Assembly (NCBI RefSeq): GCF_013337185.1
Contig: NZ_SWDE01000003.1
Span: 372,001 to 436,000 of the forward strand
Length of the DNA stretch: 64,000 nt
DNA from: Serratia proteamaculans
GTDB lineage: Bacteria > Pseudomonadota > Gammaproteobacteria > Enterobacterales > Enterobacteriaceae
Reading direction: 5' to 3'
Part shown: one piece after another, positions 1 through 9,601 of the stretch
How the letters are laid out: each line of letters starts with the position of its first letter
Numbering within the stretch: the stretch's first letter is position 1
Program-made: the position numbers and the translations under genes
The notes under the pieces: model-generated
What the model was told of the DNA's origin: nothing
The model's input: the letters and a program-made list of their open reading frames with translations, nothing else
The model's database searches: none

Positions 1-980
1 CAGTGCTGCTGGACCGTTTCCTGGATGACGCGGTAGAAGTCGACGTCGACGCGATTTGCGACGGCGAGCGGGTGCTGATTGGCGGCATCATGGAACACAT
101 CGAACAGGCGGGCGTGCACTCCGGTGACTCCGCTTGCTCACTGCCGGCCTACACCCTGAGCAAAGAGATTCAGGACGTGATGCGTCAGCAGGTTGAGAAA
201 CTGGCGTTCGAGCTGCAGGTTCGTGGTCTGATGAACGTGCAGTTTGCGGTGAAGAACAACGAAGTCTACCTGATTGAGGTCAACCCACGTGCTGCGCGTA
301 CTGTGCCATTCGTCTCCAAGGCGACCGGTGTACAGCTGGCCAAGGTGGCAGCACGCGTGATGGCAGGCAAAACGCTGGCCGAGCAGGGCGTAACGGAAGA
401 AGTTATCCCGCCTTACTACTCGGTGAAAGAAGTGGTGTTGCCGTTCAACAAGTTCCCGGGCGTCGATCCGATCTTAGGGCCGGAAATGCGCTCTACCGGG
501 GAAGTGATGGGCGTTGGCCGCACCTTTGCGGAAGCCTTCTCCAAGGCGATGCTCGGCAGCCAGTCAGGCATGAAGAAACAGGGCCGTGCACTGCTGTCGG
601 TGCGTGAAGGCGATAAAGCCAGGGTGGTGGATCTGGCGGCAAGCCTGCTGAAACAGGGCTTTGAACTGGATGCGACCCACGGGACCGCCGTGGTACTGGG
701 CGAAGCGGGGATTAACCCACGCCTGGTCAACAAGGTGCATGAAGGCCGTCCGCACATTCAGGACCGTATCAAGAATGGCGAGTACACCTACATCGTTAAC
801 ACCACGGCCGGTCGTCAGGCGATTGAGGATTCCAAGCTGATTCGCCGCAGTGCGCTGCAGTACAAGGTGCATTACGACACTACCCTGAACGGCGGCTTCG
901 CCACCGCGATGGCGCTGAAGGCTGACCCGACCGAACAGGTGACCTCGGTGCAGGAGATGCACGCACGCATCGCCAAGTAA
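1..980 (+). CDS. carB: Carbamoyl-phosphate synthase large subunit, C-terminal part
   Basis: This is the last 325 or so residues of a roughly 1070-residue protein; its start lies before the window. CarB makes carbamoyl phosphate from bicarbonate, ATP and the ammonia that CarA releases from glutamine, feeding pyrimidine and arginine synthesis in the cytoplasm. The visible part begins in the second ATP-grasp unit ([15 protein letters not shown]) and ends with the MGS-like allosteric domain ([26 protein letters not shown]) that binds UMP and ornithine in the E. coli enzyme. The reading frame runs off the left edge; the first in-frame GTG at position 3 is not a real start. A hairpin terminator follows 20 bases after the stop. 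carA is expected just upstream, outside the window. Confidence 0.97.
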   Translation, partial: VLLDRFLDDAVEVDVDAICDGERVLIGGIMEHIEQAGVHSGDSACSLPAYTLSKEIQDVMRQQVEKLAFELQVRGLMNVQFAVKNNEVYLIEVNPRAARTVPFVSKATGVQLAKVAARVMAGKTLAEQGVTEEVIPPYYSVKEVVLPFNKFPGVDPILGPEMRSTGEVMGVGRTFAEAFSKAMLGSQSGMKKQGRALLSVREGDKARVVDLAASLLKQGFELDATHGTAVVLGEAGINPRLVNKVHEGRPHIQDRIKNGEYTYIVNTTAGRQAIEDSKLIRRSALQYKVHYDTTLNGGFATAMALKADPTEQVTSVQEMHARIAK

Positions 981-1000
981 TCCCGTATTGCCATAACATC

Positions 1001-1035
1001 AGGGCGCCGCAGTTAACTGCAGCGCCCTTTTTTTA
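1001..1035 (+). terminator. Rho-independent terminator after carB
   Basis: GGGCGC and GCGCCC arms enclose an inner GCAG/CTGC stem with a TTAA loop and one c/a mismatch, followed by a run of seven T. It ends the carAB transcript. Confidence 0.85.
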
Positions 1036-1160
1036 TCTCCTTCAGCCAATTTGTTGCCTCGCGTTAAAAATTTCCGCTATCAATCATTCAGCAAACTGTC
1101 ACTCTGTGTGATTGGTATATGCTTGATATATTGGCAAGGAACGAAGGAACGACAACAACC

Positions 1161-1718
1161 ATGATCCTGATAATTTACGCCCATCCTTATCCCCGGCATT
1201 CTCATGCCAACCATCGGCTGTTACAGGCGGTGAAGGACCTTCCCGAGGTGGAAGTCCGTTCGCTGTACGAGCTGTATCCCGATTTCAATATCGATATCAA
1301 CGCCGAGCAGCAAGCGCTGGAGCGTGCCGATCTTGTGGTGCTGCAACATCCGATGCAGTGGTACAGCCAGCCGCCGTTGCTGAAACTGTGGATCGACAAG
1401 GTACTGGAACATGGCTGGGCTTACGGCCATGAAGGCGAAGCGCTGGTGGGCAAAGATGTCTTGTGGGCGGTAACCAGCGGCGGTGACGAGCACCATTTCG
1501 AACTGGGCGATTACCCCAACTTTGCCGCGCTGGGGCAACCGCTGCAGGCCACGGCGCTGTATTGTGGGATGAACTGGCAGCCCTATTTTGCCGTGCATAA
1601 CACCTTTACCTGCAATGAACCGGCGCTGATTGCCGCCGGCGAGGCCTACCGGCGGCGGCTGGTGGACTACCTGATGGAACACAGTGAACCGGCGGAGCAG
1701 GGAGTCGAGCATGGATAA
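1161..1718 (+). CDS. kefF: KefF, quinone oxidoreductase and activator of KefC
   Basis: KefF is a flavodoxin-fold FMN protein of 185 residues that binds to and activates the KefC potassium efflux antiporter and has quinone reductase activity. The N-terminus [11 protein letters not shown] and the central QHPMQWYS...LKLWIDKV segment are typical of the family. I placed the start at the ATG beginning MILIIYAHP because it matches the E. coli protein; an in-frame ATG at 1119 would add 14 residues that have no counterpart. The 3' end overlaps kefC by 8 bases, so the two are probably translationally coupled. The pair protects cells against electrophiles by acidifying the cytoplasm when glutathione adducts form. 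Confidence 0.94.
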   Translation: MILIIYAHPYPRHSHANHRLLQAVKDLPEVEVRSLYELYPDFNIDINAEQQALERADLVVLQHPMQWYSQPPLLKLWIDKVLEHGWAYGHEGEALVGKDVLWAVTSGGDEHHFELGDYPNFAALGQPLQATALYCGMNWQPYFAVHNTFTCNEPALIAAGEAYRRRLVDYLMEHSEPAEQGVEHG

Positions 1719-3564
1719 TCACCATATGATGATTGAGGGGCTGATCTATCTGGGATCGGCCGCGCTGTTCGTGCCGATAGCGGTACGGCTTGGGTTGGGC
1801 TCGGTGCTGGGTTACCTGATCGCCGGCTGTATTATCGGCCCCTGGGGGTTGAAGCTGGTCTCCGATGCCGAGTCGATCCTCACCTTTGCCGAGATTGGCG
1901 TGGTGCTGATGCTGTTTATCATCGGGCTGGAGCTGGATCCGAAGCGGCTGTGGACACTGCGTGCTTCGGTGTTTGGCGGTGGTATTATCCAGATGGCCGC
2001 TTGTGGGCTGGCGCTCAGCGCCTTTTGTTATTTCCTTGGGCTGGATTGGAAGGTGGCGTTGCTGATTGGCCTGACGCTGGCGTTGTCCTCTACGGCGATA
2101 GCCATGCAGGCCATGAGCGAACGTAACCTGACGCCGTCACCGATTGGTCGCAGCGCCTTTGCCGCCCTGTTATTCCAGGATATTGCAGCGATCCCGCTGG
2201 TCGCGATGATCCCATTGATGGCCAGCAGCGGTGCCGTCACCACCTTGGCGACCTTTGCCCTGTCGGCGGCGAAGGTAGTGGGGGCCTTGGTCACGGTAGT
2301 GTTGCTCGGCCGCTATGTGACCCGGCCGCTGCTGCACTTTGTCGCCCGCTCCGGCATGCGTGAAGTCTTTAGCGCCGTGGCACTGTTCCTGGTGTTCGGT
2401 TTTGGCATCCTGCTGGAGATGGCCGGGCTGTCGATGGCGATGGGCGCCTTCCTTGCCGGGGTGATGCTGGCGAGTTCTGAATATCGCCATGCGTTGGAAA
2501 GTGATATTCAGCCGTTCAAGGGCCTGTTGCTCGGGCTGTTCTTTATCGGTGTTGGCATGTCGATCGACTTCGGCACCCTGTTCCACCATCCGTTGTTGAT
2601 TGCCTCACTGCTGCTGGGCTTTATGCTGATCAAGGCGGCGCTGCTGTGGCTGATTGCTCCCTGGCTCGGCGTGCCGAAGCGTCAGCGCGGCATGTTCGCC
2701 ATTTTGTTAGGTCAGGGCAGTGAGTTTGCCTTTGTGATCTTCGGGGCCGCCCAGCTGGCCGGGGTGTTGCCGCCGGAGTGGGCAAAATCCTTGACGCTGG
2801 CGGTAGCCTTGTCGATGGCGGTGACGCCGTTGTTGCTGGTGTTGGCGGCAAGGATTGAGAAAAACGCGCCGAAAGATGAACGACCGGCGGATGAAATTGA
2901 TGATGAGAATGCCAGCGTCATCATTGCCGGCTTTGGTCGCTTTGGTCAAATTGCCGGCCGCTTGCTGTTGGCTAACGGTGTCCATACCGTGGTGTTGGAT
3001 CACGACCCGGATCATATTGAAACGCTGCGCAAATTCGATGCCAAGGTGTTTTATGGTGATGCCACCCGCGCCGATCTGCTTGAGGCCGCAGGCGCCCAGC
3101 ATGCCAAGGTATTGATCAACGCTATCGATGATGTCGAGGCCAATCTGCAATTGACCGAACTGGCCAAGCGGCACTTCCCGCACCTGAAGGTGGTGGCGCG
3201 AGCTCGTGACGTCGATCACTGGTATCAGTTGCGTCAATTAGGAGTGGAAAAACCGGAGCGTGAAACCTTTGAAAGCTCGTTGCGCGTTGGCCGTGAAACG
3301 CTGGAACTGTTGGGGCTGGATGCCTACGAGGCGCGCGAAAAAGCCGATACCTTCCGGCGCTACAACCTGAAAATGCTCGAGGAGACGGTGGATAATTACC
3401 AGGATACCGAATTCCGTCTGGCCAGTTTGCAACGCACCAAAGAGATGCTCAGTGCGGCTATCGAGCAGGATCAGAATCGGTTGGCACGGGTTCAGCAGAG
3501 CGGCTGGCGGGGCAGTATTGACGGCAAGGCCCCAGAGGATGAAGTGGTAGAAGCCAAGGGATAA
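1711..3564 (+). CDS. kefC: KefC, glutathione-gated potassium efflux antiporter
   Basis: This 617-residue inner-membrane protein exports K+ in exchange for H+. It is held closed by glutathione and opened by glutathione S-conjugates. The first 380 or so residues are a CPA2-type membrane domain with about a dozen hydrophobic segments. A linker leads to an RCK/TrkA-N domain with the nucleotide-binding signature GFGRFGQ near residue 405, then a charged C-terminal tail. Start chosen at MDNHHMM, which fits the E. coli N-terminus; the frame is open upstream to a GTG at 1684 inside kefF. It overlaps kefF by 8 bases. The length is close to the E. coli protein (620 residues). Confidence 0.96.
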   Translation: MDNHHMMIEGLIYLGSAALFVPIAVRLGLGSVLGYLIAGCIIGPWGLKLVSDAESILTFAEIGVVLMLFIIGLELDPKRLWTLRASVFGGGIIQMAACGLALSAFCYFLGLDWKVALLIGLTLALSSTAIAMQAMSERNLTPSPIGRSAFAALLFQDIAAIPLVAMIPLMASSGAVTTLATFALSAAKVVGALVTVVLLGRYVTRPLLHFVARSGMREVFSAVALFLVFGFGILLEMAGLSMAMGAFLAGVMLASSEYRHALESDIQPFKGLLLGLFFIGVGMSIDFGTLFHHPLLIASLLLGFMLIKAALLWLIAPWLGVPKRQRGMFAILLGQGSEFAFVIFGAAQLAGVLPPEWAKSLTLAVALSMAVTPLLLVLAARIEKNAPKDERPADEIDDENASVIIAGFGRFGQIAGRLLLANGVHTVVLDHDPDHIETLRKFDAKVFYGDATRADLLEAAGAQHAKVLINAIDDVEANLQLTELAKRHFPHLKVVARARDVDHWYQLRQLGVEKPERETFESSLRVGRETLELLGLDAYEAREKADTFRRYNLKMLEETVDNYQDTEFRLASLQRTKEMLSAAIEQDQNRLARVQQSGWRGSIDGKAPEDEVVEAKG

Positions 3565-3571
3565 ACCCAGT

Positions 3572-3594
3572 GGGCGCAGTGTGATGCTGCGCCC
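3572..3594. terminator. Hairpin between convergent kefC and lysE-family gene
   Basis: GGGCGCAG and CTGCGCCC form an 8-bp stem around a 7-base loop. There is little T tail on the plus strand; the minus strand reads GTTTATCC after it, so it may serve mainly the minus-strand gene. Confidence 0.5.
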
Positions 3595-3606
3595 CGCAAG
3601 GCAGAG

Positions 3607-4221
3607 TTAGCTCAGTGCGACCTTGATACCCAGGGCAATCAACATCCCGCCCAATAATTTATCAATTATCTTCTGGGTCTTTTCCAGCCCGCGACGTACC
3701 GGGCCACTTTGGATCAGGAACACCAGCGCTGGCCACCACAGGACAGACAGACCAAGGATAATCCCCGCGTACCACAGCTTTTCACCCAACCCAGAGTCGA
3801 TCTGCAATACCTGAGTGAATACCGCCAGGAAGAACAGCGTGGCCTTCGGATTGAGCAGATTACACAGATAGCCCTGCACAAAGGCACTTCTCAGGCTCAC
3901 CTGCTGCTGCGGTAAATTGCTGACGTTCATTTTGCCGCCACCGCGTGACAACAGCGCCTGAATACCAATCCAGACCAGATAGGCCGCACCGGCGTATTTC
4001 AGCACGTTGAACAGCCATGGCGTGGTGGTGATCACCACCGCCAGACCGGCAACGCAGTAAGACATATGGGTCGCGACGCCGCAGATAACGCCTAAAGCGG
4101 TCATCATGGCAGCCAACCGCGGATAGCGGGCGGCATTCTTGATCACCATGAAAAAATCCGGGCCGGGCGACAGCATCCCCAGGGTGGCAATACCGGCAAC
4201 GAACAGCGAAGTTTCAAGCAT
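3607..4221 (-). CDS. LysE/RhtB-family amino-acid exporter
   Basis: A 204-residue, very hydrophobic protein with about six membrane segments. It carries the family hallmark near the N-terminus, MLSPGPDFFMVIKNAAR, followed by a basic stretch, and LLNPKATLFF in the middle. LysE/RhtB proteins export amino acids such as homoserine, threonine or lysine across the inner membrane. The substrate cannot be told from sequence, so no gene symbol is given; RhtC is the nearest E. coli relative I recall by motif. It is convergent with kefC and divergent from yjjP, with a 127-bp shared upstream region. Nothing is usually found at this spot in E. coli. Confidence 0.85.
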   Translation of the reverse strand: MLETSLFVAGIATLGMLSPGPDFFMVIKNAARYPRLAAMMTALGVICGVATHMSYCVAGLAVVITTTPWLFNVLKYAGAAYLVWIGIQALLSRGGGKMNVSNLPQQQVSLRSAFVQGYLCNLLNPKATLFFLAVFTQVLQIDSGLGEKLWYAGIILGLSVLWWPALVFLIQSGPVRRGLEKTQKIIDKLLGGMLIALGIKVALS

Positions 4222-4348
4222 GATTTGACTCTCTGCACAAAAGGCCTAATTGCGCTGATAATAACGCCGCTTCTCCTGATGCGCATCAACCAAATGAGGT
4301 AATGTTTGGCAATAAGATAAACTTTGTTTCTCTCAATCAGAGGCCCCC
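4222..4348. promoter_or_regulatory. Divergent promoter region, lysE-family gene / yjjP
   Basis: 127 bp between two divergent starts, rich in A/T on the yjjP side. yjjP has a GAGG Shine-Dalgarno motif about 8 bases before its ATG. I see no clear operator. Confidence 0.4.
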
Positions 4349-5149
4349 ATGCAGCAGCCGACCACCACCGACCTGTCGCCGCCGCAGCGGCAACAGCGTG
4401 AAATCACCCGCCTGTGTATTCAATGCGCCTTGCTGTTGTTACAGCACGGGGCGGAAAGCATGGTGGTGGAGCAGTTGTCGACCCGGCTGGGGCTGGCGTT
4501 AGGCATGGACAGCGTGGAAAGTTCGATATCGGCCAACGCGGTGGTGTTGACCACCCTCAGTCACGGTGAATGCCTGACCACGACGCGCAAGAACGTCGAT
4601 CGCGGCATCAATATGCAGATGGTGACCGAGGTGCAGCATATCGTTATTTTGGCGGAACACCGGCTGGCGGACGCACACGACGTGGCCCGCCGCCTGCAGA
4701 AAATTCGCCCGCTACGCTACCCACGCTGGCTGGTGGTGTTGATGGTGGCGCTGTCTTGCGGTTGCTTCAGCATGCTCAACGGTGGCGATCAAAAAGCCTT
4801 TGCCGTGACCTTTATCGCCAGCGGCCTGGCCATGTCGGTGCGCCAAATGCTGACCGCCCGTCACATGAATCCGCTGATCAATTTTTGCCTGACGGCGTTT
4901 GTCGCCACCTCGGTTTCCGGTCTGTTGCTACGGTTGCCGGTGTTCAGCCAAACCTCCACGGTGGCGATGGCTGCCAGCGTGTTGCTGCTGGTGCCGGGGT
5001 TCCCGCTGATTAACGCAGTGGCGGACATGTTCAAGGGCCACATCAATACCGGGCTGGCGCGGTGGGCGATGGCCAGCCTGCTGACGCTGGCGACCTGCAT
5101 TGGCGTGGTAATGGCAATGTCGCTGTGGGATCTGCGGGGGTGGTCATGA
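4349..5149 (+). CDS. yjjP: YjjP, large subunit of ThrE-type exporter
   Basis: This 266-residue protein combines a cytoplasmic N-terminal domain ([40 protein letters not shown]) with a C-terminal membrane half (about five segments, ending [20 protein letters not shown]). It matches E. coli YjjP along its whole length. With YjjB it forms a two-gene split version of the actinobacterial threonine/serine exporter ThrE; in E. coli the pair has been linked to succinate export. The stop codon overlaps the yjjB start by four bases (ATGA), so the subunits are probably made in fixed ratio. In E. coli these genes lie elsewhere, near dnaTC. Confidence 0.93.
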   Translation: MQQPTTTDLSPPQRQQREITRLCIQCALLLLQHGAESMVVEQLSTRLGLALGMDSVESSISANAVVLTTLSHGECLTTTRKNVDRGINMQMVTEVQHIVILAEHRLADAHDVARRLQKIRPLRYPRWLVVLMVALSCGCFSMLNGGDQKAFAVTFIASGLAMSVRQMLTARHMNPLINFCLTAFVATSVSGLLLRLPVFSQTSTVAMAASVLLLVPGFPLINAVADMFKGHINTGLARWAMASLLTLATCIGVVMAMSLWDLRGWS

Positions 5150-5610
5150 ATCTGCTTTGGGCTTTGCTGCAGGACATGCTGCTGGCGGCGGTACCGGCGC
5201 TGGGTTTTGCCATGGTATTCAACGTTCCGGTGCGCGCGCTGCGCTATTGTGCGCTACTTGGCGCAGTAGGCCACGGTTCACGCATGCTGCTGATGCACGC
5301 AGGAATGAACATCGAATGGGCCACGTTTTTGGCGGCGATTTTGATCGGCATGATCGGCATTTACTGGTCGCGCTGGCTGCTGGCACACCCGAAGGTGTTT
5401 ACCGTGGCGGCGGTGATCCCGATGTTCCCGGGTATCTCGGCCTATACCGCGATGATCTCGGTGGTGGAAATCTCGCATCTGGGGTACAGCGAGGCGCTAA
5501 TGGCCACCCTGATGAGCAACTTTCTCAAGGCCTGTTTTATCGTCGGCGCGTTATCGATCGGGCTGTCATTACCCGGACTGTGGCTGTACCGGAAACGCCC
5601 TGGCGTTTAA
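5146..5610 (+). CDS. yjjB: YjjB, small subunit of ThrE-type exporter
   Basis: A 154-residue membrane protein (DUF3815/ThrE_2 type) with about four hydrophobic segments. The motif [16 protein letters not shown] mirrors the substrate-pathway motif in YjjP, as expected for the second half of a ThrE-like transporter. Start chosen at the ATG that overlaps the yjjP stop as ATGA; a longer reading frame begins inside yjjP but encodes nothing family-like. It ends LYRKRPGV, much like the E. coli protein. It probably works only with YjjP in the inner membrane. Confidence 0.92.
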   Translation: MNLLWALLQDMLLAAVPALGFAMVFNVPVRALRYCALLGAVGHGSRMLLMHAGMNIEWATFLAAILIGMIGIYWSRWLLAHPKVFTVAAVIPMFPGISAYTAMISVVEISHLGYSEALMATLMSNFLKACFIVGALSIGLSLPGLWLYRKRPGV

Positions 5611-5689
5611 GCATGACCAGCCGGTAAAATTGATTATTAGATATACTGATAAGAGCTATCTTATATATTCATATTGCTTGATTAGCCTA

Positions 5690-5718
5690 TCGACGGCAGT
5701 TGGGGCTTTACGTATAGT
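5690..5718 (+). promoter_or_regulatory. Candidate folA promoter
   Basis: TCGACG (four of six to the -35 consensus), 17 bp, then TATAGT (five of six to -10). It would start RNA about 28 bases before the folA ATG. Assigned by pattern only. Confidence 0.45.
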
Positions 5719-5752
5719 GTGAGCAATTTTGCTGCCTACACAGGGTTTAACA

Positions 5753-6235
5753 ATGATTATCAGCCTGATCGCTGCCTTGGCGGCGGATCGCGTTATTGGC
5801 ATGGAAAACGCCATGCCGTGGCACCTGCCGGCGGACTTAGCGTGGTTTAAACGTAACACGCTGAATAAACCGGTGATTATGGGCCGTAAAACTTTCGAGT
5901 CGATTGGTCGTCCGTTGCCGGGCCGCCATAACATCGTTTTAAGCAGCCGCGCCGGCACCGATGCCGGAGTGACCTGGGCCACGTCTATCGACGAAGCGCT
6001 GGCCGCTGCCGGGGATGTGGAAGAAGTGATGGTGATTGGCGGTGGGCGTATCTACAGCCAGTTCCTGGCGCGCGCCAATCGCATGTATCTGACGCATATC
6101 GATGCCGAAGTCGGTGGCGACGCCCATTTCCCGGACTATGAGCCGGATGAATGGGAAACTTCGTTCAGCGAGTTCCACGATGCTGACGAAGTGAATTCTC
6201 ACAGCTATTGCTTCGAGATTTTAGAACACCGCTGA
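5753..6235 (+). CDS. folA: Dihydrofolate reductase
   Basis: A 160-residue enzyme that reduces dihydrofolate to tetrahydrofolate with NADPH, supplying one-carbon units for thymidylate, purines and methionine; it is the target of trimethoprim. The N-terminus [20 protein letters not shown], the catalytic acid (Asp28, equal to E. coli Asp27), the [10 protein letters not shown] loop and VIGGGRIY nucleotide-binding motif are all present. It is one residue longer at the N-terminus than E. coli FolA. Start chosen at the ATG before IISLIAAL; an upstream in-frame start adds eight unrelated residues. No resistance-type change can be judged by eye. A terminator follows. Confidence 0.97.
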   Translation: MIISLIAALAADRVIGMENAMPWHLPADLAWFKRNTLNKPVIMGRKTFESIGRPLPGRHNIVLSSRAGTDAGVTWATSIDEALAAAGDVEEVMVIGGGRIYSQFLARANRMYLTHIDAEVGGDAHFPDYEPDEWETSFSEFHDADEVNSHSYCFEILEHR

Positions 6236-6262
6236 TTGCTGGGTGTTAGTCAGACCTTCCTG

Positions 6263-6290
6263 AGGGCGCAAGAGATTGCGCCCTTTGTCG
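6263..6290 (+). terminator. Terminator after folA
   Basis: AGGGCGCAA and TTGCGCCCT make a 9-bp stem with a 4-base loop, followed by TTGTCGTTT, a weak T tract. Confidence 0.75.
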
Positions 6291-6320
6291 TTTCTGCGAC
6301 AAACCTCCGCCGACTTCTGA

Positions 6321-6357
6321 TTGTAACATTTTCGTCACACTTCCTGATTAGTATGAA
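6321..6357 (+). promoter_or_regulatory. Putative Pho box and -10 element before phoX
   Basis: TTGTAAC-ATTT-TCGTCAC has the 7-4-7 layout of a PhoB site (two CTGTCAT-like repeats split by an A/T spacer). Agreement is about 4/7 and 5/7. A TATGAA -10 candidate starts 13 bp downstream, the spacing expected when PhoB replaces the -35 contact. Inference from pattern and from the phosphatase it precedes. Confidence 0.45.
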
Positions 6358-6428
6358 GCCCAACTCTGAGCGCCCGGCAACTCTGGTGAATCTTGACTGC
6401 GGCGCCATTTAAAAAAGGAAGCAAAGCA

Positions 6429-8318
6429 ATGACGAGCAAAATTGAGCAATTAGATGCCGACCGCCTGACCGATCCCACCCGTCGTAAACTGTTGCTGGGC
6501 AGTGCCGGAGCCGTAGGCCTGGCCGGTTTCCTCGGCGGCGGCATCTGGACGGTTTCCGCCGAAGCACTGGCCGAGGATTTACCGCCGAACAAGCTGCTGG
6601 GTTTCAAAGGCATTGCGGCCTCAACGGCCGATGAGGTGGTGATTGCACCGGGGTACCGCGCCGAGGTGCTGATCTCCTGGGGCGAGCCGCTGGTAGAGGG
6701 CGCAGCCGCTTTTGACCCGCAGGGCAACAACAGTGCCGCCGACCAGGAAAAGCAGTTCGGCGACAATAACGATGGCATGAGCTTCTTCCCGATTGATGAC
6801 AATCACGGCGTGATGGCCATCAACAATGAATATGTTAACGAGCAGTATCTGTTTGCCCATGGCGGCAGCAAAGCCACCAGTCTGGAAGATGTGCGTAAAT
6901 CTCAGGCCGCGCACGGTGTCTCCATTGTGGCAGTGAAGCGCGCCGGTGACAGCCAGCGATGGGAAGTAGAGCGTCCTTCGCGCTATAACCGCCGCATTAC
7001 GGCCAACACCGAGATGCAGTTCCGCGGCCCGGCCGCCGGTCATGCATTGCTGCAAACGGCTGCCGACCCGACCGGGCGCAAGGTATTGGGCACCTTCGGC
7101 AACTGTGCCAACGGTAAAACCCCCTGGGGCACTTACCTGACCTGCGAAGAGAACTTCGATACCTATTTTGGCACCCATCAGGCCGACTATAAGACCACGG
7201 CGGAGCAAAAGCGCTATACGCTAAAAGTCAGCGAACCGGAACGCAACTGGCCGGATTACGACGAGCGTTTTGACGTGGCGAAGAACCCGAATGAATTTAA
7301 CCGCCACGGCTGGATCGTCGAAATCGACCCAATGAATCCGACCTCGACGCCAATCAAACACACGGCGCTGGGCCGCTTCAAACATGAAAATGCCGCGGTA
7401 ACCGTTGCCAAGGATGGTCGCCTGGTGGTTTACATGGGCGACGATGAGCGCGGCGAGCACATTTATAAATACGTTTCCAAAGGCGTGGTCGACGTGGCTA
7501 ACCCGGCCAATAACCGTAGTCTGCTGGACGAAGGCACGCTGTATGTGGCGCAGTTTGACGGTGATGCTGCCGGCACACCGTTGAAAGGCACCGGGCGCTG
7601 GATTGCCCTGGAGTTCGGCAAAAATGGCCTGACGCCGGAAAACGGTTTCCGTGATGAGGCCGAAGTGCTGATCTTCGCCCGCAAGGCTGCGGCACAGGTG
7701 GGCGCCACCAAAATGGACCGTCCGGAATGGATTGCAGTCAACCCGCATGATGGTCGCGCCTACTGCACACTGACCAACAACAGCAAGCGCGGCGAAGAAG
7801 GTATGCCATTGAACGCGGCTAACCCGCGCCCGAACAATGTCTATGGCCAGATTATCCGTTGGGATGAGGGCGGCGATGCAACGGCAGCGTCATTCACCTG
7901 GGATATTTATGCGCTGTGTGGCAACCCGATCGCGCACCCGGAAGGGGTGAACCGCGGTACGCCAAATATCACGGCAGACAATACCTTTAACAGTCCGGAC
8001 GGGCTGGGCTTTGATAAGACCGGGCGCCTGTGGATCCTCACCGACGGTAAATACAGTAACAAGGGCGACTATGCCGGGCAGGGGAACAACCAGATGCTGG
8101 TGGGCGATCCCCTCAGTGGCGAGATCCGCCGCTTTATGGTCGGGCCAAAGTCGTGCGAGCTGACCGGGATTACCTTTACGCCGGATTACAAGACGATGTT
8201 CGTCAACGTACAGCATCCGGGGGAAGAAGGTGACTCGCATTTCCCGAACAATAGTCCTCGTCCGCGCTCGTCAGTATTGATGATTACGCGTGAAGACGGT
8301 GGGGTGATCGGGGCTTAA
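6429..8318 (+). CDS. PhoX-family alkaline phosphatase, Tat-exported
   Basis: A 629-residue protein of the PhoX/DUF839 family. PhoX enzymes are calcium/iron-dependent phosphatases that release phosphate from organic esters in the periplasm. The N-terminus carries a twin-arginine signal (TRRKLLLG at residues 17-24, then a hydrophobic stretch), so it is folded and perhaps metal-loaded before export. Family-like segments include NNEYVNEQYLF, NCANGKTPWGTYLTCEENF, GRFKHENA and NSPDGLGFDKTGRLWILTDG. I chose the ATG at 6429, preceded by AAGGA; a TTG 36 bases earlier is less likely. It stands alone between folA and apaH with its own upstream signals. E. coli K-12 has no gene like it here. Confidence 0.88.
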   Translation: MTSKIEQLDADRLTDPTRRKLLLGSAGAVGLAGFLGGGIWTVSAEALAEDLPPNKLLGFKGIAASTADEVVIAPGYRAEVLISWGEPLVEGAAAFDPQGNNSAADQEKQFGDNNDGMSFFPIDDNHGVMAINNEYVNEQYLFAHGGSKATSLEDVRKSQAAHGVSIVAVKRAGDSQRWEVERPSRYNRRITANTEMQFRGPAAGHALLQTAADPTGRKVLGTFGNCANGKTPWGTYLTCEENFDTYFGTHQADYKTTAEQKRYTLKVSEPERNWPDYDERFDVAKNPNEFNRHGWIVEIDPMNPTSTPIKHTALGRFKHENAAVTVAKDGRLVVYMGDDERGEHIYKYVSKGVVDVANPANNRSLLDEGTLYVAQFDGDAAGTPLKGTGRWIALEFGKNGLTPENGFRDEAEVLIFARKAAAQVGATKMDRPEWIAVNPHDGRAYCTLTNNSKRGEEGMPLNAANPRPNNVYGQIIRWDEGGDATAASFTWDIYALCGNPIAHPEGVNRGTPNITADNTFNSPDGLGFDKTGRLWILTDGKYSNKGDYAGQGNNQMLVGDPLSGEIRRFMVGPKSCELTGITFTPDYKTMFVNVQHPGEEGDSHFPNNSPRPRSSVLMITREDGGVIGA

Positions 8319-8330
8319 CCAGAAAATAGC

Positions 8331-8350
8331 GGGGCGGTGTTGACCGCCCC
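8331..8350. terminator. Hairpin between convergent phoX and apaH
   Basis: GGGGCGGT/ACCGCCCC, 8-bp stem with a GTTG loop. On the minus strand it is followed by GCTATTTTC, so it may end both transcripts. Confidence 0.65.
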
Positions 8351-8357
8351 GGCTTGA

Positions 8358-9209
8358 TTATGACGCTACCTGTTGGTGCACGCTGTCCAGCAGATCCCGG
8401 CGATTGGCCGGTTGGGTAAAGTACTGCTTATCTTCCCAGCGCAGCATGGTCAGGTCACCTCCCCAGCAACAGCCGGTATCGAGGCCAATAACGCCTGCCG
8501 GTGTGCCTCTGCCTTCCAGTGATGCCCAGTGACCAAAGATAATGGTGTAATCGGCATCGACCAATCGTGGCAATTCAAACCAGGGTTTCAGCGGCGCAGG
8601 CGCGGTGCCTGGTGCATCTTTGCAGATCATGTCGAGCTGGCCATTCGGGAAACAGTAACGCATGCGGGTCAGGGCATTGGTGCTGAAACGCAAGCGCGCC
8701 AGCCCACTCAGTTCCGGGCTCCAGTTGTTCGGCATATCGCCGTACATGGCATCCAGGAACAGCGGATAGCTGTCGCTGCTCAGAACCGCTTCCACTTCAC
8801 GGGCACACAGTTGTGCGGTTTCAATGTCCCACTGCGGTGTGATACCGGCATGCGCCATCACCAGTTTGAGTTGTTCATCTACCTGCAATACCGGTTGGCG
8901 GCGCAGCCAGTTGATCAATTCGTCGGCGTCAGGGGCTTCGAGCAACGGGGTGATGCGGTCTTTGGGCTTGTTGCGGCTGATACCGGCGTAGACCGCCAGC
9001 AGGTGCAGGTCGTGGTTGCCCAGCACCATGCGCACCGCAGGGCCGAGTGAACGCACGTAGCGCAACACATCCAGCGAGCCGGGGCCGCGGGCGACCAAAT
9101 CGCCGGTCAGCCACAGCTGGTCATGCTGAGGATCGAATGCCACCTGGGCCAATAGCGATTTCAGTTCATCAAAACAACCATGAACGTCGCCGATAAGATA
9201 TGTCGACAT
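8358..9209 (-). CDS. apaH: Diadenosine tetraphosphatase ApaH
   Basis: A 283-residue phosphoesterase that splits Ap4A symmetrically into two ADP; it also removes Np4 caps from RNA in E. coli. The metallophosphatase motifs are intact: GDVHG at residues 7-11 (Asp8, His10), GDLVARG at 36-42 (Asp37) and GNHD at 64-67. It is the last gene of the lptD-surA-pdxA-ksgA-apaG-apaH run and starts 2 bases after the apaG stop. The length equals the usual enterobacterial length within a few residues. Confidence 0.97.
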   Translation of the reverse strand: MSTYLIGDVHGCFDELKSLLAQVAFDPQHDQLWLTGDLVARGPGSLDVLRYVRSLGPAVRMVLGNHDLHLLAVYAGISRNKPKDRITPLLEAPDADELINWLRRQPVLQVDEQLKLVMAHAGITPQWDIETAQLCAREVEAVLSSDSYPLFLDAMYGDMPNNWSPELSGLARLRFSTNALTRMRYCFPNGQLDMICKDAPGTAPAPLKPWFELPRLVDADYTIIFGHWASLEGRGTPAGVIGLDTGCCWGGDLTMLRWEDKQYFTQPANRRDLLDSVHQQVAS

Positions 9210-9211
9210 AA

Positions 9212-9589
9212 TTAGTGAATCAGCGTTGGGATAGCTAAGCGGAACACCGGAATAGCGGTCTGGAATGGCTGACCCTCATGATCAACCATTTCGTAATGGC
9301 CTTCCATGGTACCCAATGGCGTTTCAAGGATCGCGCCGCTGGTGTATTGGAATTCTCCACCGGGCGGGATGAGCGGCTGTTCGCCGACGACACCTTCGCC
9401 CTGTACTTCGGTCTGACGGCCATTGCTGTTGGTGATCAGCCAGTAGCGGCCCAGCAGTTGCACATTGAAACGCCCCAGGTTGCGAATGGTGATGGTATAA
9501 GCGAAGACGTAACGTTCTTCCTCAGGTATCGACTGTGATTCCACATAGACACTTTGTACCTGAATACATACGCGGGGCGAATCAATCAT
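9212..9589 (-). CDS. apaG: ApaG, Co2+/Mg2+ efflux-linked protein
   Basis: A 125-residue protein with the fibronectin-like ApaG/DUF525 fold. Typical stretches are [41 protein letters not shown] and [12 protein letters not shown]. Its exact role is unsettled: mutants of Salmonella apaG (corD) affect cobalt and magnesium handling, and related domains occur in F-box and polymerase delta-interacting proteins. It lies 12 bases after ksgA and 2 bases before apaH, so it is cotranscribed with them. Confidence 0.95.
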   Translation of the reverse strand: MIDSPRVCIQVQSVYVESQSIPEEERYVFAYTITIRNLGRFNVQLLGRYWLITNSNGRQTEVQGEGVVGEQPLIPPGGEFQYTSGAILETPLGTMEGHYEMVDHEGQPFQTAIPVFRLAIPTLIH

Positions 9590-9601
9590 GACCTCTACTC
9601 C

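Noticed and set aside
1119-1160. An upstream ATG for kefF
   Set aside because: It adds 14 residues with no family match; the E. coli-like N-terminus starts at 1161.
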